Source: Lumbricus rubellus (Eukaryota; Annelida; Clitellata; Crassiclitellata; Lumbricidae). From it: a DNA stretch of 64,000 bases. Positions 42,956 to 52,808 of this stretch are shown one piece after another (the stretch's first letter is position 1; each line of letters begins with the position of its first letter). The notes below the pieces were generated by a model. It was given only the letters and a program-made list of their open reading frames with translations. It did not search any database and was not told the origin of the DNA. The stretch lies in NCBI GenBank assembly GCA_945859605.1, contig OX243824.1:32625002-32689001 (forward strand). Reading direction: 5' to 3'. Made by a program: the position numbers and the translations under genes.

Positions 42956-45153
42956 GTGTGGTTCACAGATACATGGTAAAAAATAAAGTTCAAGCTAAAA
43001 ACCAAGGCCCCCTCTCCGTTTGTTAGACCTATCAATAGTATTATTGAGACAAAATTTCAGCTTCCTAATCCAACTGGAAGGCGGTGCTCAACGACTGTGT
43101 TACTTTGCATGGGCCAATGCATAGACGTTAATTGTAGAAATAAATGTGTTTTGTCATATATTCCCATACAATTGTTCATTTTCAAAAATAAATCAAACAT
43201 TAATGTAGCATGACAATATACGTGTGATACTTAAACAATTGGACAGCTTGAAATATAAAATTTCATTAGGCTATAAATATGAAAAATGTCAAATAATGTC
43301 AAAAAACATTGTGTAATCGGCAAATGTCGATTGTTCTCGTTTTATGACTCCAACACACAATACAGTCTTCTACTCTAAAAGGCTTTGAAAGCGCAGTGTC
43401 AGCAGCAGATTTCTTTGTTGATTGAGTGGGGGAAGCTTTCCTATTTGCCTTGACCACGTGGAGAAAATACTGGTTTTCTTCTTCATCAGTGATGAGTCAA
43501 ACAACTTCACACCTTTCAACCATGTCGTTTACCACTCTCAATTGCTGAATTCAATCTCTGCCCTGATGATAATCTTCATTCTCAATCTATTGTTCTGGTG
43601 TAAGTGTAGAAATAAAAAATCACCAAGCTTCAGGCGTGGCAGTAGTGTCAGTGTTCACTGGGTTGCAAACTCGCCCAGACAATACCACTCCTTTGCACCA
43701 CAGCACTACCCCTCAACATCCTTTCACCAGGATTTACAGTCTTTCCGTAAAAAATCTTCACCTTATCTATACCTTATCAGGCAGATGGCAACATAACAGT
43801 GTCAGACCTTCAGCCTCATCGGAAAGGTACTAAGTACTGGTGGTTTTCTAGGACATTCATTGCAGCAACGCTGATCTCCTATGGATAATAGTCACCCGAA
43901 TCATAATTCCAAGATCAATCAAAATTGACAGATATTGCCCAGGAGTTTTAGCAGCAGGAGGATGCCTTTGAGCGAAAAGGAGCACCCAATCACACAAAAG
44001 AATGAATCTGAGTTTTTCCTTTTCCCTTAGACTGAATACTTCACGTTGATTGCTAAATCAGTATATTTATTTTTACGGCATGCAGTAACCTGTCCATTCA
44101 ACGTGCATAGTAAATTGGGCTCTCCAGTTTCATATTGAGGGCTGACTTCCGAGGAAAACCATTGACACCTCAATGACTTCTCGGTAGTCATCTCTGAAAC
44201 TGACTTTGATTTCAGCAGTTTACTTGATAAGACTGATATCTCTCTCATGGGAGGCTCCAGTAATGGATACGACGTCCAGTACTCGGATGTTGTCACGTGT
44301 CACACCATCACACACAGCCTTACATATCTTAAAGAATGGATTCTATTTTGAATTAGATGGACAACAACACAACATTAAGATTTTGGCTAAAATCAACTCC
44401 ATCACACTGATGACAGCAAGCCAACCACAGGAACATTTTACATAGGCCTATCCTGTTTTCCTGAAAAACGTACACTCCACTAAAACACCAGGTGTTGTGT
44501 CAAAGATCAAGGCTTAGCCATTATCAGCGAGTCTCAGTAACTTCAGAAGATAACGAATGACTTTGGATTTAAATTATATCCTGTCACCAAAGAGTTTATC
44601 GAGAACATCACCTGAAACTAACACTGACAGGCGGTCAATACTTCCAGTGTACTGCAGGTGGATAATCTGGTACAAATTCAGATCTTACGACTTCAGCATT
44701 ATCCATCTTGGCTTCTCAAGCACTCCACGAGTCCATATGAATGTTTTTTGTGTGAAAATTACAAGACAAAAGGATCGCACATAAGCGCTGCGTGACCAAC
44801 AATCTCAATGCTTCATCAACAGATCATCAGACCTGTTATTGATATCAAATGCACTTGTCACTTGATGGCTAAACAGCTGTCTGGTGTCTAGCCGTGACTG
44901 TAGTAAGTATAATAGGATAACAGAATCTATTTCAAGCTCATCTACACGACAAGAGTTGAGGTTTTTGATCAAGCTATAAGGCATCAAGATTTCTCGCTAA
45001 TACAACTACATGGTAAAATTTCGATGTCGTTGAGCCCCGCCTTCCAGTTGGAATGGGAAGCTGAAATTTTGTCTCAATAATACTATTGACAGGTCTAACA
45101 AACGGAGAGGGGGCCTTGGAATCTAGCTTGAATTTAATTTTTTTGAACCACAC
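42956..45153. mobile_element. Unassigned DNA transposon with ~140-bp inverted repeats
   Basis: GTGTGGTTC after TA (42954-42955) and GAACCACAC before TA (45154-45155) start a pair of inverted repeats reaching to about 43094 and 45020. Shared blocks include CCAAGGCCCCCTCTCCGTTT, ACAAAATTTCAGCTTCC and CCAACTGGAAGGCGG. TA flanks would fit Tc1/mariner, but the interior (about 1.9 kb) shows no recognisable transposase, only short frames. It may be a degraded autonomous element or a non-autonomous one. Confidence 0.65.
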
Positions 45154-45155
45154 TA

Positions 45156-46359
45156 CCCGCGCCCCACAGGTGCACTGCGCCACACAGGCGCACTAGTAGC
45201 ACTTGGGGGATGCTCTATTGTTGACCTGCGCGGTGGTCTTCTGGGCCGGGCGTAGGCGCAACCACCCTATGGGACCCACGGGACCCGTCCCCCGAACTTC
45301 TGAGAGGCTTGGGATGGTCCCCCACTTCCAACGAGATGCTTGGGACGGTCCCTCTCAACTTTTGCCACCGACCGCTGCTAATAAAATGATCCGTTTCAAT
45401 ACAAATTAGCATATTAAGAACGTTGCTTCTAAGCATTAAGACTGAGTCAAGAGCGTTTCAATCCTGCAGCTTACCTCGACAGTGTTGGCGTTTCACACGT
45501 TGCACGTGAAATTGTTGCTAAGTGTGAATGACGGAATCTGATCGTTGATGATATTACGTGACTCCTGAGTCTTGACTCTCTTTCTGTAGGCTATTTTTGT
45601 GTCTGATTTGAATGCTTTTGTCTTTTCAAATGCAAAATACCAGGTCATCTGCAAGCAAATGTGCCAGAAATTATCATTATAATGTATATACGATTCATGA
45701 TTCATCTTAGTTAGGTTTTGCTCAATAACATTGCTCCTTATTTTTTATTGCTACTACTCCCCACCCCGCTTATTTTCGCCATCCCACTGACTCACCGACC
45801 CCTAACCCACCGGCCCACCTTGCCTCCACCTCTGTGGGGTACTCTGCATTTTCGATTTAGGCCCTCTCGAACCCGCCCCAACCGCCGGCTCCTAAACCGC
45901 CCGATCCCACCACTACCCACTTCACTCCACTCCACCCAACCCTAATCTAATCACACTTCGACCACCTAACCGGTACGCCTCTCGTGATATTTCCGTTTAC
46001 GGGAAAATTGTTCTTCCCCAACAATACCATACCTCCACCCGACGGGCCCCCAATCGCCCGCTCCCCACTCCGCCCAATCCCAAACCTCATCAGACTCCGA
46101 CCTCCTAACCGGTACCCCTCTCGTGTTTTTTCCGTTTACGATACCCTGCCTCCACCCGGTCCCAGCGGAGCGAAGTTTGTGTTGGGTGGGACGAGGTGAC
46201 CAGTGTGGCACTATACTGTAGCTGTCTAGCTGCAATGTTTCAGGTGAAAAACTGTGAAAGTAATGCAACGGAATGGAAATTTATAGCGAAAATTAGGTGT
46301 TTCACCCACTACCCTGCCCCCGTGGTTGTAGAGATTCGCCAACTTTTCCACCAGGTTTC
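45156..46359. other. Non-coding stretch, partly C-rich
   Basis: 45760-46150 is C-rich with phrases that recur imperfectly (CTAACCGGTACGCCTCTCGT near 45967 and CTAACCGGTACCCCTCTCGT near 46106, each followed by TTTCCGTTTACG), indicating a diverged duplication of about 140 bp. No gene supported. Confidence 0.5.
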
Positions 46360-46690
46360 CCATGCCCACACCGACACAGTAGTGAAAAGTTTGGAGTGAA
46401 AAGCTCAAAAACTGTGGAAATGCATCCCGGTCAAACAGCGAAAATTATGGTTTCGCTCACCCCCCCACCATGGCCCACATGGTCGTAGATTTGCCAACTC
46501 CTTCACCGGGTGTCCCATGCCCACACCGTAGTGAAGGTTTAAAGTGAAAAGCTGAGAAACTGCGGCAATGTATCCCGGTCAAACAGCCGGGTGTCCCATA
46601 CCCACACGTACAGTGTAGTGAAGGTTTGGAGTGAAAAGCTCAAAAACTGGAAATGCATTCCGGTCAGACAGAGAGACAGACAGAACCTTA
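46360..46690. repeat. Diverged tandem repeat, about 3 units
   Basis: CCCATGCCCACACCG, TAGTGAA, GAGTGAAAAGCTCAAAAACT, AATGCATCCCGGTCAAACAG recurs near 46360, 46513 and 46590 with substitutions. The last unit ends in AGACAGACAGACAG-like sequence and TTTATTTATATAGATATC, reminiscent of a non-LTR or Penelope-type 3' end, but I cannot assign it. Confidence 0.65.
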
Positions 46691-46779
46691 TCTTTATTTA
46701 TATAGATATCACTACATGGTTTGGTTGCTTTAATACCAGTCTCCAGTCTGTGCTAACATGGACAATGCAATGGGGACTC

Positions 46780-47220
46780 ATTGACCAGCAGTCAGTCCAA
46801 GCACTCTGCGAGGAAGCTGATAAGGAACTTTTAGTCGCACGTGTCATTTCGAATCACCTTGCCAACTTGTGCTTTCAGTTCGTTTGAACTCTAACGATCG
46901 TCATGATCAGCTTTATTATTGGCTTACTTCATGACGATTTTCTTGGCACGTTGACAGAGGTGGTTTGCCATTGCAAAAAGTGGCACGGAGGACATTGGTT
47001 TATCTGGGCTAGCTCAGTTCCGAGTGTACGATCGAAAGATGCGTCGGTCAGGTCTCCTCCCTGTTTTACTTTTATGTTTAAGCTAAAGTGGCTTATGAAC
47101 CTTAGCAGAGACTTTCGAATACAGATCATTATCCTCCGCCCTCGCCAGCAATCAGCCCAAACGCTCTGCCAGGAAGCTGATAATGTCCTTTTTAGGCGTG
47201 TCATTTCGAACGTGGATCAT
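46780..47220. repeat. Duplicated segment and dispersed repeat
   Basis: CTCTGCGAGGAAGCTGATAA (46804) recurs as CTCTGCCAGGAAGCTGATAA (47162), each followed by TTTTAG and GTGTCATTTCGAA. Between them, 46930-47075 is the homologue of 22315-22500 (GACAGAGGTGGTTTGCCATT). Confidence 0.6.
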
Positions 47221-47326
47221 ATCCTCCGCCCTCTCCTCCCTCTGCCCACACAAATAGTATGCAACCTGAGAATGCGTCTACGCTATTATACAGCACCCAA
47301 AAGGATGCATTTACCAAACACAACGT

Positions 47327-48451
47327 TGTCATGAGTTATCTTAAATGGCGAGTTAGCCCTAGCCTATTAAGAAAAGGGTGTCTAGAATATTGTCATCGAA
47401 ATACCAGAAAACAAAGCATGAACTCGTTTAGAAAATTATTCAGATAAAAAGACAACTGAAATTAAACTAAAAGACATAGTTACATATATAGCAAAAACAG
47501 TATCGTTAATAGGCTACGCCTATAGAGCCCTAATCGATGGTCGTGCCCTCCCCCAGACCCCCCAACAAAACTTCGCCCCCACTCACGTTTCCGTTCGCAT
47601 GGAGACAGTTTCTGCAGGTGTGAAGAAGTCCTGTTACGCAGCGAAGGGCTTCGGTCGGCTCACTGGTCTGGTTGGTTCTGAAGGCGTCCGTTGGTCCGTT
47701 CTCGAACCCAGCGTCGAGAGTTCCCGTCCTGCTGGCGTTCCAGCTACGACCGCTGGTCGCGTCTTGTAGAGGAGTACCCGTTTCTTCCGGCACCGCCCAC
47801 CTCGGTCGTAGAAGTGGCGGAGAAGATTCCGCTCTCACAGACACCGCCCACGTCTAGCATAGACGTGGTCACGTGGTAGAGAAGTTGCGACGAAGTGGCG
47901 GAAAGTGACGGAGAAAATGGCGGGAAAGCGTCCGCCCCTTCTAGACCGTCCTCGTCTGGTAGTAGCACCGTTGTGCTCGGACTTCGCCTGGTAGCACCGT
48001 TGTGCCCAGTATTCACCTTCTTGCACCGTTGTGCGTTGTCCTACGCTCGAACGTCCTTCAGCAAAGTTCAGCGTGCATGCCCACTTCGCATCTCCGACCG
48101 ACGACTGATGACTCCTCGACGACAGCTTCCGACGACTGACCGCCGACTGACTCTCCTCCGACGACTGACTACCGATGACTGACCCCCAGACAGTCCGTTC
48201 TCTTGCCTATATAGGCCTATCTGCCTTCCAGACAGATGACCCTTAACCCCGACACACCTTTGGACCCAACGACCATCGACGACCATCGATATATTATATA
48301 AGCTAGATTATTATAGGTATATCTATATACTATTGTCAAACTGTCATTTAAGCACATAATACTATTATATACGACATAACACAATATAGGTATATAATGC
48401 ATAGGTCTACAACAATGGGCCCAATAATATTTACAAGGGCAACTCGTGACA
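47327..48451 (-). repeat. 3' long terminal repeat
   Basis: 1,125 bp with ends TGTCATGAG and CTCGTGACA, which form an imperfect inverted repeat with canonical TG...CA. Identical to the other LTR except for one base. A GC-rich interior with many TCCGACGACTGAC-like repeats lies near 48090-48180. Confidence 0.95.
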
Positions 48452-48465
48452 ATGGCCCCCCACTT
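48452..48465 (-). promoter_or_regulatory. Polypurine tract
   Basis: On the minus strand AAGTGGGGGGCCAT stands immediately before the 3' LTR. A G-rich purine run here is the plus-strand primer site expected of LTR elements. Confidence 0.75.
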
Positions 48466-48796
48466 AAGAGAAAACTAACTTAGCTTTTCTTTACAACTAA
48501 AACTAAAACGATTGCCCTGTTATTATCTAGGTTTACTTATCCTAGTTCCTATTTAGGCCTACAGATGGCGGCTTAAAAAATCGGCCCCAACATTTTCAGA
48601 CCCTTTTTTAAAAGCGTATAATAAAGAAATACGGCTGCAAAATTAAAACCCAGTAAATACTAAACTCCCATTTACTGGATTAGCTCCTTGATGATAGATC
48701 AAAGACTGATGATCCATGCGACTTACTCACTCACAACATTATCACCCCTAACCTAGTCCTCGATTTCCTTGTCCAGCTCCTGCAGTGTCTCATAGC
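48466..48796 (-). other. Residual 3' region of the element
   Basis: Directly after the pol stop at 48797 a shifted frame still reads 'ETLQELDKEIED', the next block of a Ty3 reverse transcriptase, followed by stops in all frames and AT-rich sequence. The remainder of reverse transcriptase and RNase H is deleted. Confidence 0.7.
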
Positions 48797-51208
48797 CTAT
48801 GGCACAGGATAGGGTCTCTTCAGCCCTGCGACATTTAACGTAGGCTGAATCCGATGACCGACTAGTTTGATTCTTCTTAGCATATCACTGAAGATGTCCT
48901 GGAATTCTTCCAAGAGTGTTTCAACCTCCTTCTTCTGATCTGCTGACAGCGCATGGCCTATCTCTACATCTTTGTAGGTCTCTTTCTGCAGATTGTTAAA
49001 GAGTGGCAGATTTCCTTCACCTGTCACATTCATCTCTGCATCCGACAATTCTTCGACGACGACAGCCGCTCCTACAGCTTGCATTTCGTCGTTCACGGTT
49101 TCCTCGCTCGGTCTGTTCTCCGTCTCTGGTTGACGCTCATGATAGCGTTTTAGCATGTTCGCATGGAATGTCTTTGCTCGGTGAGGAAACTGGATTACAT
49201 AATCAGCTTCTCCGAATCGTTTCAGTACTTGAAATGGACCTTTCCATTGCATTTGCAGTTTGTTGCTCTCTGTAGGCAACAGTAGCAGTACTTTATCGCC
49301 TGGATCAAACTTTCGAGGCTTGGCATGCTTGTCAAAATTGCGCTTATATTTATCAGCGGCTCTTAGCAGATTTTCTTGCGCTAAATGACAAGTCTCTTGA
49401 AGACGATTCCTCAGATCGACAACATATTCATAAGTCGTCTTCTCCTCTGGTTCAGCAATGTCTTTAGTCCACAGTTCTTTCAAGATCGCCATGGATCCTC
49501 GCACAGGTCTTCCGTAAATCATCTCAAATGGACTGAATCCCGTACTTTCATTACTGACCTCACGATATGCGAACATCAAAGGATCTAAGTATCGATCCCA
49601 ATCTCTCACTTTCTCTGCACACATTTTCCGAAGCATTTGTTTGATGACTCCGTTATATCTCTCAACCAATCCACAGTTTTGACTGTGATATGGAGTGCTG
49701 AATAATTGTTTTATCGACAGAAGTCGACCTACTTCCTTCATCATTGCTCCTGTGAACTGTGATCCATTATCCGAGAGCAGTTCCAATGGCGCCCCCATCC
49801 TTGAAAAGATGCTAAGCAATGCTTCTGCAACAGAACAGGTGTCAATTTGCTTAAGCGCGATACACTCAGGATAGCGGCTTGCACAATCCACCAATGTTAG
49901 AATGTACCGGTGTCCTCGCTCTGAGCATGGAAGTGGTCCAATGAGGTCGACCACGCATCTCTTAAAGACCGTGTCAATTATCGGCATTTTGATCAAAGGC
50001 ACTTTCTGAACCCGCCCCTTCGGCAACGTTCTTTGACAAATATCGCAGGATCGACAGTATCTTCCGATATCACTGTAGCATCCTGGCCAAAAGAATTGAG
50101 ATAGAATTCTCTCTTGAGTTTTGTGAATGCCCAAGTGTCCTCCAAGAATTGAGCTATGGGCTATTTCCATTACTCTGGTTCTCAACCTGGATGGAATTAC
50201 CAGCTGTTTCACTTCATCGCCGAAGTTATGGTGTGGTGATTGAAACTTGCGGTACAGCAGTCCTCGTTCCACATCAAAGCGTACGATGCGATCGTCATCG
50301 TTCGTTCCAGTCGCTTCTTTCTGTGTAGAATACTCCCAGTATTTCTTCAATGAACTGTCCTCAGCTTGTTCCTTCTTCAACGTTTCCAATGTGACTTCAT
50401 TCTGAAATTCTGGGACTCGTAACTGCTTTGGCAGTGCTCTTGCTTTCTCCTTCATCTGTCGGGTTTCAACAGCTGATGTCACATTCAACTGCTCTTCAGT
50501 ACTCCCCGCCTCTTTCTCTGCGTCAATCAACAAGTCTTGTTCATGTACCTCAGTACTCTTGTCGAAGGATCTGGGCCGTAGTTCTGCTCCAGATATATTT
50601 CCAATTACAAGATCGTATAATGTTTCCTTCATGCAGAGCGCTTTCACTTTCCCTGTGAAGTAGTCCGTTCTGACTTCAATGATAGCGGTTGGCACTTTCC
50701 TCGTAGTTTTGTCAATCAGAATGTACAACTCATGTTTCCCAGTCATCTGATTCTTTTTCACCAGCTTCCTGGCTACAACCACTGACGAACATCCGGTGTC
50801 TCGAAGCACTTCGACCTGTTGATCTCCTACATAACCAATCGTTGTCTTCATATCAGTTCCGTATTTACCCGGTCTACAGGCTTCAGCTATGACGTGCGCT
50901 TTGCAACCACATCTTAGTTCGACATCCTCACCATCGGACAGATTTTTCAACGCCTGACCAGCATTTTCGTCACACCCTTCCTTGACCAGCGTTCCTTCTG
51001 GATCGGTTGAAGTTGCGGTCGTTTGGTGCGTTTTCTTATCAACTGCGGAAGATGCTGATTTATCTTTCTTGTTCTCAGTTTTTTTCTTCTGGTTCTGCCG
51101 TGCATTTCTAGGCTTCCAGGAAGTCTGCATTCCTGCTGCTTTATGTGACGTATTCATTCTAAACCGACATGAATTATAGGAGTGCCCGTATCGGTTACAA
51201 AAAAACAA
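48797..51208 (-). CDS. Pol fragment: protease, integrase, start of reverse transcriptase
   Basis: 803 residues after the first Met (51208); the frame is open slightly further upstream and is probably entered by frameshift from gag. It begins with the H-C half of a zinc knuckle, has a retroviral-type aspartic protease active site 'DTGCS' (137-141), the integrase zinc-binding domain with H351, H358, C388 and C391, and the integrase catalytic triad D421, D480 and E516 (35 residues between the last two). A GPY/F-like module ('QWKGPFQVL', 655-663) follows. Residues 752-803 ('ADQKKEVETLLEEFQDIFSD' through 'RPYPVP') match the beginning of Ty3 reverse transcriptase, where the frame stops. The domain order protease-integrase-reverse transcriptase is that of Gmr1-like elements. 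The polymerase active site (YxDD) and RNase H are missing. Integrase itself looks intact. Confidence 0.92.
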   Translation of the reverse strand: MFFCNRYGHSYNSCRFRMNTSHKAAGMQTSWKPRNARQNQKKKTENKKDKSASSAVDKKTHQTTATSTDPEGTLVKEGCDENAGQALKNLSDGEDVELRCGCKAHVIAEACRPGKYGTDMKTTIGYVGDQQVEVLRDTGCSSVVVARKLVKKNQMTGKHELYILIDKTTRKVPTAIIEVRTDYFTGKVKALCMKETLYDLVIGNISGAELRPRSFDKSTEVHEQDLLIDAEKEAGSTEEQLNVTSAVETRQMKEKARALPKQLRVPEFQNEVTLETLKKEQAEDSSLKKYWEYSTQKEATGTNDDDRIVRFDVERGLLYRKFQSPHHNFGDEVKQLVIPSRLRTRVMEIAHSSILGGHLGIHKTQERILSQFFWPGCYSDIGRYCRSCDICQRTLPKGRVQKVPLIKMPIIDTVFKRCVVDLIGPLPCSERGHRYILTLVDCASRYPECIALKQIDTCSVAEALLSIFSRMGAPLELLSDNGSQFTGAMMKEVGRLLSIKQLFSTPYHSQNCGLVERYNGVIKQMLRKMCAEKVRDWDRYLDPLMFAYREVSNESTGFSPFEMIYGRPVRGSMAILKELWTKDIAEPEEKTTYEYVVDLRNRLQETCHLAQENLLRAADKYKRNFDKHAKPRKFDPGDKVLLLLPTESNKLQMQWKGPFQVLKRFGEADYVIQFPHRAKTFHANMLKRYHERQPETENRPSEETVNDEMQAVGAAVVVEELSDAEMNVTGEGNLPLFNNLQKETYKDVEIGHALSADQKKEVETLLEEFQDIFSDMLRRIKLVGHRIQPTLNVAGLKRPYPVP

Positions 51209-52446
51209 GGCCTATCAGTAGCCCCATTACGTTTTTGGTCTTTCTTTCCAGCCCTCTCATTTTCCTTAGCGAAGTCTGGCTTGAGAAATTTTCCCTCTGT
51301 TCTTATTTCTTTCTCTCCGTAGTCCGACTGGTATGACTGTTTTGACTTTCCTTCGTGTGCCTCTATGTAGGTCTCCGCTAATTTAGCGAGTTCTTGAAGG
51401 TCTTTTGGCGCCCTTTCTCTCAAGAACAGCGACAATTCTTTGCTCACTACCGAGAGATACTGCTCCTTTACCAGCAGACTCTTTAGTCCTTCGAAGTCTT
51501 GAGTGACTTTGGCGAGCTCAATCCATCTCATCAAGTAGCTTTCTAACCTGGTGATGAATTGTTGAGGCGCTTCTCCAGTTTCCGGTCTACAGTTATTAAA
51601 CCGCTTGTGAAAGCCTTCTTCCGTCATCTGATATCTTTTCAGAAGAGCATCTTTCAATGCGTCGTAATCGTCGTATTGTTCAGGCGGCATACGCGCAAAC
51701 ACATCTAAAGCGCGTCCTTTCAAAAGTGCGGCCAAATAAACTGCCCATTCCTGTCTTTTCCATTTTCGAATAGACGCATATTTCTCAAATCTTCTCAGAT
51801 AAGCGTCCATATTATCTTTGCCATCCTCAAATGGAGGTAGCTTTGGTCCTTTCCTCGCATTGACTGTAAAATCCGAGGTCCGCTCCTCTTCCTCCTCCTC
51901 TTCACCATCCTCTTCCGATGCTGCGTTTTCACTACCACTTCTAATACTAGCCTGCCGTAGGCCTACAGCCTTCCCTTCGAGCTTAGCTTTCTCCAAAGCC
52001 ATGGACTGTTCATGCTGCTCCTTTTGCATTTCCAATGCTTGCTCGTGCGCCTCCTGTTTCATCTTTCTTTCAAGTTCCAATTTTCTCATGGCGCATTCAT
52101 CGGCTTCGGCTTTTGCTTGTCTCTCCAAATCTAACTTTCTCATTGCATTGGCTTCGGCCTCGGCCGTGGCCTGTCTCTCCAAATCTAACTTCTTCATGGC
52201 GTTTTCTTCGGCTACAGCTTTAGCCTGTTGCTCCATCTCAAACTTCTTGAGTGCGTTTTGTTCTGCATCCACTTTAGCCTGTCGCTCTAATTCAAACTTG
52301 CGCATCTCTCTGTCAGCTGCTCTCTCTTCTCGCTCAAGAATCCGTTTCTGTCGCGCTTCTTCATCAGCTCTGTGCTTCTCCACAAACTCAAGAAGCTCAG
52401 GCCCTTTCAAGCCACTCCTTTCGGCAAGTGCTATCAATTGCTCCAT
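51154..52446 (-). CDS. Gag with SCAN-like capsid domain
   Basis: 430 residues from ATG at 52446. Residues 20-170 are a charged coiled coil built from a ~22-residue unit ('MRKLDLERQAKAEADECA' and relatives) repeated about five times. An acidic stretch ('EEDGEEEEEEE') follows, then a capsid region ('AYLRRFEKYASIRKW', 'ALLKGRALDVFARM', 'ALLKRYQM'), and a SCAN-like segment at 276-364 ('FITRLESYLMRWIEL', 'LLVKEQYLSVVSKELSLFL', 'ELAKLAETYIE'). The vertebrate SCAN dimerisation domain is known to derive from the Gag of a Gmr1-like element, which fits. In the cell Gag forms the particle and binds RNA. The frame ends 13 residues after 'PCFF', cutting a zinc knuckle whose remaining ligands lie in the overlapping pol frame. 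Confidence 0.9.
   Translation of the reverse strand: MEQLIALAERSGLKGPELLEFVEKHRADEEARQKRILEREERAADREMRKFELERQAKVDAEQNALKKFEMEQQAKAVAEENAMKKLDLERQATAEAEANAMRKLDLERQAKAEADECAMRKLELERKMKQEAHEQALEMQKEQHEQSMALEKAKLEGKAVGLRQASIRSGSENAASEEDGEEEEEEERTSDFTVNARKGPKLPPFEDGKDNMDAYLRRFEKYASIRKWKRQEWAVYLAALLKGRALDVFARMPPEQYDDYDALKDALLKRYQMTEEGFHKRFNNCRPETGEAPQQFITRLESYLMRWIELAKVTQDFEGLKSLLVKEQYLSVVSKELSLFLRERAPKDLQELAKLAETYIEAHEGKSKQSYQSDYGEKEIRTEGKFLKPDFAKENERAGKKDQKRNGATDRPCFFVTDTGTPIIHVGLE
51199..51205 (-). promoter_or_regulatory. Candidate -1 frameshift site (T7) at the gag-pol junction
   Basis: Seven T on the minus strand (seven A on plus) are phased T TTT TTT in the gag frame, a canonical slippery heptamer. 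A -1 shift here joins the Cys at the end of gag to the Cys-His-Cys ligands at the start of the pol frame with the C-x2-C-x4-H-x4-C spacing. An eight-base run in the true genome would give one continuous frame instead, so an assembly or mutation error cannot be ruled out. Confidence 0.65.
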
Positions 52447-52789
52447 GTTGCAATATAATTAGCCGGCTGGGCTAAACTGAAACAGAATATCCCCTAAGCG
52501 ACCAATGCTAGTCTAATCAGTCTATATAATTACCTTAGACCCCACTAGAGGCGACACTATAGAAGAAGTATGTTTACCTAAGTCTACAACAGATCTTTAA
52601 ACAATCCCTCTGGCCTATTTTATGCAGCGTGAAACACCTACGCTATAATAGCATAAATTATCTTTAGCAATGCTTCAATGCGTTTAGCTAAATCGTTTAA
52701 TCAGCGTCTAAATCCCCGTCTAATTCTATCGAGTCAAATATAGCCTATGTTCCTAATACCACGACCATATCCTAAACAAACTCAACCAT
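52447..52789 (-). other. 5' leader of the Gmr1-like element
   Basis: AT-rich sequence between primer site and gag start, without a coding frame. It should contain the packaging signal. Confidence 0.5.
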
Positions 52790-52804
52790 CCCACCGCTGC
52801 CACC
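52790..52804 (-). promoter_or_regulatory. Probable primer-binding site
   Basis: Starting a few bases after the 5' LTR, the minus strand reads TGGTGGCAGCGGTGGG. A TGG start near the LTR is expected because tRNAs end in CCA. It resembles, but does not exactly match, an initiator-Met type site; the tRNA is not identified. Confidence 0.5.
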
Positions 52805-52808
52805 ACAT

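Noticed and set aside
43297..43420. THAP-like zinc finger ('KKHCVIGKCR') suggesting a P-element transposase
   Set aside because: Only one short Cys pair is seen, followed by a stop. The other THAP residues cannot be found.
47530..48286. Several short frames inside the LTRs, duplicated at 53012-53768
   Set aside because: They lie within the LTRs, overlap each other in different phases, and have no family resemblance.
51818..52462. 214-codon Ser-rich plus-strand frame
   Set aside because: Antisense shadow of the repetitive Gag coiled coil.
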